Assembly: GCF_026151205.1 (NCBI RefSeq)
Contig: NC_087078.1
Span: 6,031,675 to 6,095,674 of the forward strand
Length of the DNA: 64,000 nt
Direction of reading: 5' to 3'
Source of the DNA: Bolinopsis microptera
Lineage: Eukaryota > Ctenophora > Tentaculata > Lobata > Bolinopsidae
The notes beneath the pieces were generated by a model. That model was given only the letters and a program-made list of their open reading frames with translations. It was not told the DNA's origin and did not search any database. Position numbers and translations under genes: made by a program. Shown one piece after another: positions 51,609 through 62,517 of the stretch. How positions within the stretch are numbered: position 1 is the stretch's first letter; each line of letters opens with the position of its first letter.

Positions 51609-52812
51609 ATGAAACTGGTTTGTGTCGTACTGTTGGCCTGTCTTGGCCTGTCTTACGCTTTCAGCGTTTTGCCGGAGGTAGACTATGAAGAAGTTATGGT
51701 GGAGTTATCAGTAGATGTGGACTATGATCAACTGTTGGAGGGTTGTCCATTGGAAGCTGCTGATAAAGTGCAGTTTTGGGATATCTGGAAGATTATCAGA
51801 AAACTTCATCAGCTCAGTAAGTGCCAAACTTCGTTTGGTAGAATTTATAGTCAATCTAAATTTCCCTTTAATATTTTTATGACCACTATGGTCGTTGGGA
51901 GAGAGTACTTACATGAATTGTAAAACCTTATCTATCTTTTTACCAAGTTACATGTACATTGCTTTCTGTCCAAACAATTAGATTGTGGATCTGTGATGTA
52001 ACGCAAACCGTCTTATAAATTGCTTCCATTACTTATTTCCCTAGGTTTGATTCTTGCTTTTCTTTTCAGAGTTGGAGATTGTTTGTGGACAAACAGCGAA
52101 AGAACTTGTGGCTCTTCTCAATCTTCCAAGGTGTCTGAAAAGACTTGTTAGAATTGCTCGAAACATTGTGTGCAGAGATTGGACACCTCCAACTAAACCA
52201 CCTACCACACCTTCACCAACTACTCCTCAACCCACAACTACTCCTCAACCAACAACCACTCCTCAACCAACAACCACTCCTCAACCCACAACCACTCCTC
52301 AACCCACAACCACTCCTCAACCCACAACCACTCCTCAACCCACAACCACTCCTCAACCCACAACCACTCCTCAACCCACAACCACTCCTCAACCCACAAC
52401 CACTCCTCAACCTACAACCACTCCTCAACCCACAACCACTCCTCAACCCACAACCACTCCTCAGCCTACAACTCCTGAACCAACCACCCCGGAACCAACC
52501 ACCCCGGAGCCAACCACTCCAGAACCAACCACTCCTGAACCAACCACTCCTGAACCAACCACTCCAGAACCAACCACTCCAGAACCAACCACTCCAGAAC
52601 CATCCACTCCTGAACCAACCACCCCGCAGCCAACCACCCAAGTGGTAACCCCTGAGGTAGACACTCCGGAGCCAACAACCCCTGAACCAACCACTCCGGT
52701 ACCCTCAACTCCGCAGCCCTCCACTCCGGAACCCTCAAGTCCTGAACCATCATCCGCCGAACCAACAACAGCTGAGTCTACAACAGTAGGACCATCATCA
52801 AAGGTTCTCTAA
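51609..52812 (+). CDS. secreted 4-Cys protein with long TPQPTT/TPEPTT tail, paralogue 2
   Basis: Two exons, 51609-51816 and 52070-52812 (TAA), joined in phase 1 at the same codon as paralogue 1, encoding 316 residues. The donor is CTCA|GTAAGT and the acceptor TTCTTTTCAG. Residues 1-18 form a signal peptide (MKLVCVVLLACLGLSYAF). The mature domain has Cys46, 75, 91 and 104 with exactly the spacing of paralogue 1. Shared strings include FSVLP, LPRCL and ARNI. The tail (about 110-316) is about 14 TPQPTT repeats, then about nine TPEPTT-type repeats, then a degenerate Ser/Thr/Pro/Glu-rich end. The first block is nearly identical at DNA level (18-bp units) and must be recently expanded. The switch from Gln to Glu makes the distal tail acidic. 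It is probably an O-glycosylated secreted mucin-like protein. Confidence 0.88.
52205..52640 (+). repeat. 18-bp coding minisatellite in the tail of paralogue 2
   Basis: Units of actcctcaacccacaacc (TPQPTT) run to about 52470, then actcctgaaccaaccact-type units (TPEPTT) to about 52640. It creates long open frames on both strands that are by-products. Length variation between alleles is likely. Confidence 0.95.
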
Positions 52813-53548
52813 ATTCGCAGTTATGATTAAGTTTTAGTTATCTTATGTTGAAAAAGGATACAAATATGTTTTATTTCTTACTGAGTAAATATTGCGGATT
52901 TTTACAGTACTGAGGAACAGAGGTAAAAGCATAATTCAAGCCTTAAAACTTAAGATTAGTGACGAAGGAATGCGTTTTCTGCCCCTTTTTAAGTTCAATC
53001 TAATTATGAAGTGTGAGAGAGAACCCAGACCCTCGTCTGTGAACATCTCTGACCAAGGTTAACACCTGGGTCAGACATCGTGGAGCCGAATTATCAGAGA
53101 CTGAGATAAGAACAGTTCTAGAATTAGCATCTCGCTCTACTGCGGTGCCGTGATCTACTGATTTAAGATTTGTGACAAGACCCGCCGCGGGGGAAATTAA
53201 CTTGTGAGCTAGACACCCTGGCTCCAGAGTCACGTGACTAGGTCAGCAGAACAATTCCCAGGATTCAGGTGAGGTGATCCGATGATCCCGGTCCTTGCCC
53301 TTCATTTGCATGAGCTCCTCCAGGTCAGATTACGTATTTCTCAGGGGCTCAAAATCAGTAACACGTCTAAACAATTGCTACATCAATTAATTAGCTTGAA
53401 CCAATTCATATTCACCAATTAACGGCCCCCCAATTAACGTTTTTACACTTAGCATTACAAGAGTTTTCCTAGAGAGTACAGGAAATAACAGGCCCTAACA
53501 GAGAGTTCGGGCGTCAGAACGTCGCACGCTCAATCATATCAGCCGGGT
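52813..53548. other. intergenic between paralogue 2 and the zinc-binding protein gene
   Basis: No exon recognised. A gtcacgtgac palindrome lies at about 53231-53240, and E-boxes start at 53549. Confidence 0.45.
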
Positions 53549-53568
53549 CACGTGACCGCGATCACGTG
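53549..53568 (+). promoter_or_regulatory. paired CACGTG E-boxes upstream of the zinc-binding protein gene
   Basis: CACGTG at 53549-53554 (within gtcacgtgac) and at 53563-53568, with starts 14 bp apart, followed by a TATAA-like tataag at about 53637 and the ATG at 53729. This looks like a proximal promoter for a bHLH-type regulator. Motifs seen, use inferred. Confidence 0.45.
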
Positions 53569-53728
53569 GTCTAAACATGGTTTAGTGCTAATGTGTTTCC
53601 CTGCGTGATGTAATAAGGGACAGCGCCGTCACGCGTTATAAGCGCAGAGAAGCCTGAACCCAGACCAATCTTTTTATTTATCATCTATTGTTACTTTGTT
53701 GCGGTTATTGATTTTATCTGATAACAAC

Positions 53729-56700
53729 ATGTGTCGTTCATGCAAGTCTGATGCCCCTAAATGGGGTTGTGGTGTCAAGATCCCGGTGAAAGATTTACCA
53801 AGGTTCTTTGAGTCCCAGCAGAGCTGGAACTTTGAGCAGAAGATATACGGAAGAAACGTTGAAGTTTTGGTACGTTTTTGGTTTAACTTTATTTTTCTGG
53901 TGTTTGCAAATCAGCATTCAGCATGGTTCTACTGATATATTCGTTCTTTAACCTTTCCATTTTGAACATCCTGAACAAATCTTATCCAAGCCTTTGTTGC
54001 TAAAAGCGATATAAAATTCGCACTGCGATAAACACCCTTGACCATCTGGATCTTAATCAAGTACAATAACGATAATTTTCTAAAAGTCCAACGGCTTGTT
54101 TGATCTTCAAATAGTTCAAATAGTTACCGTTTATGAGCATATTTAACATATTATCTCGATCAAGTGATGAAGATAATTCTGTAAAAATCTAACACATAGT
54201 TTGATCTTCAGGAGAACGTTCGACCTACAATAACTGGACATCTTGGTTGCAGAGACACCAGCACATCAAGACGAGAAAACCAGGTGAGATTAAAGAGATT
54301 TCAACAAATCATAATTTTTCAACAGATCATTATTTATACTTATAGGGGGTTTCAAGCAGCTTTAGAATAAATTCTCGGACGAAGACTTTTTACAGGATTA
54401 ATTCAGAGCTAAATTCCGTGTTGAGTATGTTTGTGATAGTGATAAGTAGAAAAAGGGGTAACTTGTAGGTCTGATATATAAGTTTGAATAAGTCACTGAC
54501 TATGGAGTCGAATCAACTAAACAATTCCAGCAACATACTTCATAACTTAGCCTCTATAATCTATATTATGGATACCAATACAAGTTTTACCTGTTGGAAA
54601 ACAACGTGAAATTCAAACTAGATTAACATACGTTTCCTCGACAAAACTTCGCGATTTTCCAAACTAACAAAGTATTTTCCTTAGTTTCTGGTTCGAGAGA
54701 TATTCCATTGCCCCGGTTGGAGGTACGGTTGCACTCCTAGAATTGGATGTTCTGGAAAGAGGAAGAATTGCTACGCTCTCTGCAAGGTTAGTCTTGTTTT
54801 AGTTCCAAGCGGATTCTATCATCACACACAGCCTCTAATTCATTAATTTCTACTGTTCATAGCCTTCTGAAGCTCTAGCAGAATTTCTAGCAGATACGAT
54901 CGTTCAAAACCTCAAAGACAGCCTCTTCTGATTAAGTAGTTCTGGGTCACTTAGTCACTGTTCCTTTTACGAACTATGTTTAAACCAGCTCACCTCATAA
55001 TACCACGACAGCCTTATAAGGTATTTACAAGTAGAAGCAGTTCGCCAATCCTAATATCCAGTTCCACGCTTTCAAAACAAGATACTTGTATCAAGATTTT
55101 GATTGTATAACTGCGTGTGAAAACTTGTGAAGCACCTGATATCATTCAGACCTGGTACCCAATCAAGTACTTACCTATTTAGTATTTATTCATGATGAGG
55201 TACAATATGCAAATCATGTAACATGTGCCATATCGACAATTGATAGACTCTTCACAAAATGGTTTGATCAGAGGTTTTAAGTATCTCATTAGTACATGTT
55301 ATATCACTGTCCCATCAAGACAATGTTTGTCAAATTTACCGGCCGTCTGATGGAAATTTGGGGGTCATTGGCTCAATCACAAATCCTTTCAGCCCTTGCC
55401 ATTCGTATGCACGGATTAGCGCTAATTTTCTCCCAAAGTAAGCCGATAGGTCAAAAACCTCTATTAAGACCGTAAAGTATTCGATTAATTTGGTGGCTTT
55501 GGTATGAACAGTTTAGCCCAGATTTACGAAATTACCCACGAATCGGGCTGAGAACATTTAGTATAACCTCATTGATATCAAAATAGACGAAACTCTGAAA
55601 ACATTAATACACAGCAGTGATATTAGTTGTGGACGCCTACACTGTAGAGTATACAGCAGGACCTTGCGGTCAAAATTAGCCCCGAACTTTATCCTGTTTT
55701 CTGAATACCAGTTGAGAAGTTTTCATAATCTACTGGACGCCTTTCAGACCCCTCTCTAAACATTCCCATCATAATATATTGTCCTATCTAACAATGTTAG
55801 GCGCAACTTATCAGGACATTATCACTTCTTATTTAAATCATATTGAGGCAAATTTACTTGTGAAATATTATCGTCCACAACCTTTCCCTGTATGTACTCT
55901 TTCAGACGGGACCTCCAAATTTTGAAACAATGGTGTCTAACGACCGTGATAATTTGAAAATGATTCGCTAATAAACACCCCATCTCCCAACCACTGCACC
56001 CTGTCGAAGCCCCAAAAATATCACCGAGACCTCCTTATCACGATGAAATTTTAATTCTGTGGCTGAAAATTTATGATTATTTTCTAAACACGCGAAGAAA
56101 ATTTAGGGCATATACCTCCCAAGTCCCAATTTATATTGCATTATGCTAAATTGTCAGGAAATAATTCAATTTCTTATCGCTGTCCGCCGAACAAAACCTT
56201 TTCTTCAGTAGAAAAGATGTTTCAATCCAGACATAGGAACTTGTGTCGCTTCAGCTAGTCCCCCAATCAGGGGGAACACGTCTGGGGGCTATAACTGGAT
56301 GTATCGCGAGGAGATCCGGCCTTGTTACCATTACAACCAATTAACACCATTTAGTTTCAATAGTTGCCGTGTTTGGACGGGTGGTTTTTGCGGCAAACTT
56401 CTGTAACTTTACAGTTCCTCGGGTTAGGTTTCACTCTGTTGACGGGGGAGCTGTTATTAGATTATCCCGAGACTAGGGAAGCGTGCGGAGGAGGGAGAAG
56501 CGTGTGTTTGCTGAAAAGCGTGCACTGTTGACATCCTGATGCAATGCTGGTGGTTTACTGGAACCTGGTGACAAGTGGTTTACCAATCATTTAACAGATA
56601 CTGTGTTCTTATCACGTGATACAGTGCTCTTATCGGAAGTTGCTGGAACGTGCCGGGCTTGTCAGCCACTTATATCTGTGTGCTGCTCACTTATCAGTGT

Positions 56701-58735
56701 GTGGCTCGCGCTGCACCTGTCAGTTAGTTATCAGTTGTGTCATCACTGAATCAAAATGATATCAACTGTACCCAAAACTGTAATGTTTCGTTCAAATGTG
56801 TGCATGATAAGGGGGAGAGGTCTTCGTTCACCTTATCAAGTTGTCAACAACTGGGGGTCCGTAATTATCAACAATCTTGAAGTTTCCAGAAGCAAGCACG
56901 GTTCTTAATTCAATGTTCCCTGTAATAGAAATCTCTGGTATAACCAGGAGACAGCAGCTTTGCTGTGTTAGTATCAAACTTAAACATCTAGGTTCATCAG
57001 TTCCCACTAAATCTATCCCTGGAAAACGGCTCCATCACTGTCATATACAAACGCAATATCAATTATTCACAATGCTAGTTAGGCCTTCTTCATTTCAATA
57101 AATAATCACGTCGTTGATTTTAGTAATTATATAAATCGAACTTTAATATGAAGAATGATACATAATGGGCTATCATCTAAGTTTGCTAACTGTTCCCTAT
57201 TACAGGTTGCAATATACAGTGACAACCCTGATGTGGGAGTAGTGCAATACGCGGGATCCCACGGAGCAGGGAACCCCACCAACCCTCTCCGACACCGCCC
57301 CACTAACAGAGTACGACAGTTCATCAGACAACAGCACCTCATATCTGGTGCTACCCCCGCTCAGCTGGAGTATGCTATCAGACGCTCTGCTATTCAAGAA
57401 GGTAGATTAATATTATATTAATCCTCGATTGATTTTAATATTAAAAGGATTGAAGAAGGCATGTCTGTCCAAATCGATTAATCCTAATCGCGGCGGTATC
57501 TACTCACATGTCTATTTGATCAATATAAGCATCACTGTGAGTGACGCACAAAAATATATAAACAGTTCACCTTGCGATATAGATATTAACAGTTCGCCTC
57601 TCTCCAGGTAAAGACATTAACGATCCTCGCCACGTTCCCACAAGTGCTATGATCCGTCACATTGTGAAACGAGCCAGAACGGGACCCAACGAACGGAAGA
57701 CGGGCAAGTGCCACAACAGAAATAAACCACAAAACGTAAGCAAGCATCTCAAGTTATTTCTAGTTGAGTTAATTGTCTGTCCGTTTTGAATTAGTTATTT
57801 CTACTTCTTGATTACTTTATTCTTATTTTTCGGCCGTGTAAATTATCAAATATTTTTGTGTTGATTTTGTGCTTACCACTTTATGACTTCAGTCTGATGA
57901 GAGCATTCTAGAATCCCTAACAAAGGTTGCCGACATCGTCAGACCTATTGCGATAAAAGCTTCGCTGTCGCCTGAACAAAAGACTTTGCCATCTCCGGCT
58001 CTGTCACCTTCCTTTTCTTTACAATCCAGTGATGAGATCAAGAACATTTTGCCGCTCCAATTAGCAGGACTAGCTGATCTTATCATACGAAACCAGTAAG
58101 TTCATGTTTATAACCTTGGCACGCGACAAGTTGACACATTTTGTTATATATATATATATATATGTATTTAGTGCATGACATTTGACATATACTGCTAAAA
58201 ATAGACTAGTCAGTGACTCTTTGATCTTAAAAAAGAACAACATTTATCACAGCAATTTTGCTCGAGCGTTAGTAAACATAATTTCACCACGTGTTTCGAG
58301 TCTAACGCCACTGCAGAAAATTGAAATAAAGACCTGCGACGGTAAAATAGAAGCTTTGGTCGAATCCAGAGGAACTGTAATTTTTATCTTATATGGTTCT
58401 TTCTGGACTAAGCTTGGCTGAAATTGAAAATTTCGTTCACGTATTCTGTCAATATTTTAAAAAAGACCACAGCACAACCTGTTTTATAATGATTAACACC
58501 GCCTATTTTCAGGCTAAGTTTAAGCAGTCTGTGTGGAGCAGGGAACTCTAAACTCCCCCTGCTGTGTTCCAGCCCTATAGACGAGATTGGAAGTGTTGGT
58601 TCCCTATCCCCCGGCAGTCCCCACCAGCTAATATCCTCAGCTATCAGATCAGCATCTTCACCTGCCTTCTGCAGCAGCGAGATGTCGGTACCTGAGAGGG
58701 TTAACACCATCTGGAGACCGTATCTAGCGTCTTGA
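53729..58735 (+). CDS. probable zinc-binding (WRKY-GCM1/FLYWCH-like) nuclear protein
   Basis: Seven exons, all phase-consistent: 53729-53869, 54212-54283, 54685-54786, 57206-57401, 57608-57735, 57893-58095 and 58513-58735 (TGA 58733-58735), encoding 354 residues. The start is the first ATG in frame, opening MCRSCKSDAPKWGCG. The core (about 78-126) has Cys80, 87, 93, 100, 104 and His124, in the context FHCPGWRYGC...CYALCKVAIYS...GSHGA. The layout (aromatic strand, Cys pair, V-x-I-Y strand, G-x-H turn) resembles the WRKY-GCM1 zinc-finger superfamily, including FLYWCH and MULE-type DNA-binding domains, though the usual H-x-H is H-G-A here. Next comes a helical FIRQQHLISGATPAQLEYAI and a basic stretch (VKRARTGPNERKTGK), a possible nuclear localisation signal. 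The C-terminal third is Ser/Pro-rich and probably disordered. Intron 3 is 2.4 kb. It could be a transcription factor or a domesticated transposon DNA-binding domain. The family call is tentative, but the gene structure is strong. Confidence 0.75.
54787..57205. other. 2.4 kb intron of the zinc-binding protein gene
   Basis: No exon recognised. The stretch 56230-56760 is richer in G+C and CpG than the rest and could contain an alternative promoter or an old repeat. Nothing decisive is visible. Confidence 0.5.
58145..58163. repeat. (TA)n microsatellite
   Basis: A short TA run in the last intron of the zinc-binding protein gene. Confidence 0.9.
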
Positions 58736-59347
58736 GGACCTTCTGGAGTCTGCAATTGCTGTGGAAACTCTAACTGTTATCGCTGTGATAAATTAAAAGA
58801 CTGATTTAAGAATTTGAAGATGGAAGATGATGGAAATAATGGGCAGATCAAATGTTATCTTGTAGGACTAGTTGAATGATAACACAGAAAACTAAGTTGA
58901 GATGACTTTAGAGTTTAGTAACTTATGATTACATTATTACTTATTTACTTTCTCCCGAAGTAATTCTATTTTTAAGCTCACCAACTAGTATTATATTTGG
59001 AATACATCGGACTTGTGCGATATACCCGCTGTAAATTCCCTTAATCAAATTGATGTTGTAAATGTTTTAAAGATGTTGTTGTAAAATGTATTTGTTTATA
59101 TAATTTCTACCGATCCATATAATCTTTGTTTGATTTCTCTTACACGCGCTAGACACAAGTTTATATTCAAGTTTAGTTGCTTTACTGATGATAACAACTG
59201 TTAATCTTTTACCAGTAATCGCCTCTTCAACAAGCACGAAAATTAAGTTTCAATCACCTCTACGCAGTGAAGCTCTCATTATTGCCCTACCTTACAAAGT
59301 ACCTTAGCGGGAGGTAAAGTGGGGATCAAGTAGGAGCTCATCAGCTC

Positions 59348-59400
59348 AACGAGCCTGGTGTGCACGTGACACGTGCACGTGCACGCGCTCAACGAGCCTG
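59348..59400. promoter_or_regulatory. alternating CACGTG/GTGCAC block between 13-bp direct repeats
   Basis: ctcaacgagcctg occurs at about 59348 and 59388, enclosing gtgcacgtgacacgtgcacg and more. A related gtgcacgtgcacgtgc run lies at about 62778-62793. These may be E-box clusters or simple purine-pyrimidine repeats able to form Z-DNA. Confidence 0.35.
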
Positions 59401-60029
59401 ATTCACCAACTGCACGAGAAACCAGAGCTCTCGCCCACTCTACCATCACAGACCTCACTCGCGTCTTAATTGCTTCTCTGCTTGAAACCCGTGTTATGTA
59501 CTGATATCATAGTGGTACAGTTCGGTGTTTTGACTAGTATTACAGGGCTATTTTCACAAGGTACTTAGAGATAGTCAGGGGAGGTATCATGGATTAGTAC
59601 TTTAGTAGAGTCAAGAGTGTTGATGCTCTTTCATCTTTGTCACTTGAACTGATTAGGAGATTTCACCAGATATAAGATATCCGGTTACAGATATAAGTTA
59701 TGGTTTGATAACTTAATAAGGCCTTGAGAGATGACTGAAGAGTGAAGAATGAAACGTATAGTAACTCCTTAACTCAAACTGCAGCTGTGAAAGTTTCTTA
59801 TCGGACGTTATTTGTCCGGACATAGCGTGAACTTATACATTCAAATAAACGTTGCAAGGCATTCAAAAGACAAAACCACTCATAATCCGAAAGATTTTCA
59901 TCTTTTTGGGAATTTTTCCCCGATTTTAGCAAATAATTTGTTGATCGATATTCAATATAGTTAGCAAAAAAGCAGTCGTTATAAGCAGTAAAAATGTTGA
60001 CATAATTTAGTCCTATGATAAAATTGAAA

Positions 60030-60216
60030 TTTGCCGAAATCAAAAAATTGTCATATCCTGGACAATATGAATAAGTTCGTAGTGGAATACTCGCGGGGAA
60101 AAAATTTCAACGAACTTTGACCGACTTAATTTGGACGGACATGAAAATGAACGCTAGGACTTCGAGCGTTCAATTAATTTCCATTTAAAAGTTTAAACAA
60201 AGTCCGGTAAAGTATG
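60030..60216 (+). repeat. dispersed repeat family R1, copy 3
   Basis: Matches 35930-36142 along most of its length: tgtcata.cctggacaata, aatttggacgga, gaacgctagg, agcgttcaattaat, ggtatgta-like end. It keeps the small gaacgct...agcgttc hairpin. Confidence 0.75.
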
Positions 60217-61843
60217 TAGTTAGGTTTAACTGCGATACAATTTCAATTTGCCAATATTCTGTTCTTCTCTTTTCAGTATCCAACTTCAAAACCTCTCTTT
60301 TTTAAGGTTTATGAAAGTTCTTACACGAAGATATAATAGGTTGCCGGTTAATTAATGAAACCTGATTTAGCCAAACTATGAATTAGTTTAACGGATGCTC
60401 ATTGTACCAATACAATACGTAACTACTCTATAAAGAACAATCCCACAGACTTGTGGCTCCAATAATTAGAATGATTATAATCAATTAAATTTTCCTAAAT
60501 GAATTTATCTGCTGTTTGAAATTAATCATCATAAATTTAAATACAAAGAGATTTCCTTCGAGGCTATTTCGTCATAACACGTGCAACAAAATATTCCGTC
60601 AGCTAAATTCGATTTTCCTGATCGAATTGAGGAGGAGTAAACGAAATGATGACACTCATAATTTGAAAATGGTCCATTACATTAACTAACTGGTCACGTT
60701 TAGCCAATAACCCGACCAGGATGTTACTATAGATTATCACAAAACGTGGTAATTAAAACACGCATACGATTGATGAATTGGTCGACAAATTGGCTCGCGC
60801 CAAGTCCCATTGATTATGTACTTTTCCGGGCTGTTAACACTCTTTGGGGCTAAACTTCAGAGGTAGAGTTTGATCACTTGACCTGGTTCAGGACTCAAGG
60901 GTGGTTGTCTCTGGTCATGTGACCCCTCCTGACGGGGAACATCTTAATTGCTAAATCTATTGCCCGGCTAATCTTATTTGAAGCGTCTGTCAGCGAAAAA
61001 TGTGTTAAGGTATGGTCCATTCACACTTTTTGAATGGAAGGTCGGGGAATGCACTCGTTAAACCGGGATTTAGACCAATTATTTAGGAGCAAATAGAAAT
61101 AATTACTATTTAGCTGCGACGGCGGTTATAATACTATAATAGAACTAAGCCTCAATAGGGTTTAAACTTTAATTCAGGCTAAATTAAAATCATGAACGAT
61201 TGTTTGTTATTATTTTACAGTAATTTGATTTTGAGCTTAATTCCAACTCAATTCATCATTGATAAGACTTCATGAGTTATTAAATCACGATCCAGGGCGT
61301 TGATATCTGCTGACCGTCTGTGTAAATACCGTTATTACAGCCTCGTAAAGAAAAACCATAGGTCTGTATGGGCTGAGGAATTTAGCCCTAATTCCCTAAA
61401 AACTGTCTCCGTGGTGGGTTTATCTCTTTTGACTTAACCCTAACTAAGGGAGACTACCAATTTGTGCAGTCCTATTTGCCTACTAAAATGAGACGTTTGC
61501 TAAACTACTTGACGCGTCGCTACACCAGGGTGTGGCCTGGCATTTAAACTTAAAACCCTGGTTAAAACCACAAGCAGGGCTGCAAACTGTTAAATCTACT
61601 TGCAATACCAGCAGTCTAGTCTCACTACAGCTCATTTAAAACTGATTGGATGATTGATTGACTGATTGGTTGTGTTGGGCGTGTGTGGTTTTTACCGTTT
61701 ATGTTGGTGATTAGGAGGTGATTGACCTAAGTGACAGTCTAATCGGTAGCTGCTGATGTTTTGTAAATCATGCTTGTGCTCAATGTCATGGTCCCTTCAA
61801 TTTTACAGGGTGTGCTATTCATGTGAACGTCAGCTGAAGTGAG

Positions 61844-62517
61844 ATGGAGTACGTCCCTGAGGTTGAGGCGCTGTGCTTATCAAAACTAAATAAAGTGGGA
61901 GGTGAAGGGTTAGTGATAAAGGCAGCTAGACCACCTTCATTTCCTAATACCACATGTATTAATTAAGGATTCTAAATTATAACATCTTGTTTCCTCTGAA
62001 ATTAGAATCTACTCGAAGAGTCCGTCAGAAGTTCAACATGCTAAAACAGTAAATGCAGCCATATCTACCACATTTTAAACACGGTAAAGCATGTTACAAA
62101 GAAATTGTTGACCTAAACTTAACTACTTATTATTTTACACATCTGTGATGTGTGAGAAAGAGAGACAATATAGCTAGACAGGGTACACAGTACAGTTCCT
62201 GCAGAGTTACCTAGTTCCTAGCCCCCCATACAGGCAAACAGCCTGTCAATTAGCACCCTGTTCCCTCAACTATAATACGGGTAAACTATTGTATGTAGTT
62301 CAGATACACACGTCTTGTAAAATAGCTGATTATTGCATGTCGCTTCCTTCACACTTTCACAGGTGCTATGTCGAGGAAGCTAAAAAGAGACAATAATAAG
62401 ATGAACAGGAGGTTTACTCTACTAGAGGTTTACAGGAGGTTTACTCTACTAGAGGTTTACTCTAGCTTACAGTCTTACAGTAATGATACTCAGAGTGCCT
62501 CATTTTACCTGAATTAG
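61844..62517 (+). CDS. possible start of a gene (two exons), unknown function
   Basis: Candidate exon 1, 61844-61901, begins MEYVPEVEALCLSKLNKVGG and ends at GGAG|GTGAAG. It follows an acceptor-like ttttacag at 61801-61808, so a 5' UTR intron is likely. Candidate exon 2, 62363-62517, follows ctttcacag, joins in phase 1 and reads a basic stretch (SRKLKRDNNKMNRRF) and two copies of RRFTLLEVY before a TAG, giving 70 residues in total. The 27-bp direct repeat at 62410-62465 causes the doubled motif. No family recognised. Exon 2 may use an earlier donor and the gene may continue beyond the window. Confidence 0.3.

Larger units (their letters stand above)
58736..61843. other. intergenic with one R1 repeat copy
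   Basis: It contains a CACGTG-rich palindromic block flanked by two copies of ctcaacgagcctg (59348-59400) and the R1 copy at 60030-60216. Otherwise nothing was recognised. Confidence 0.45.

Noticed and set aside
52145-52768. Long frames of LLNPQP, GSGVVGSG and SGCGLR type on both strands
   Set aside because: Shadows of the 18-bp TPQPTT/TPEPTT coding repeat of paralogue 2.
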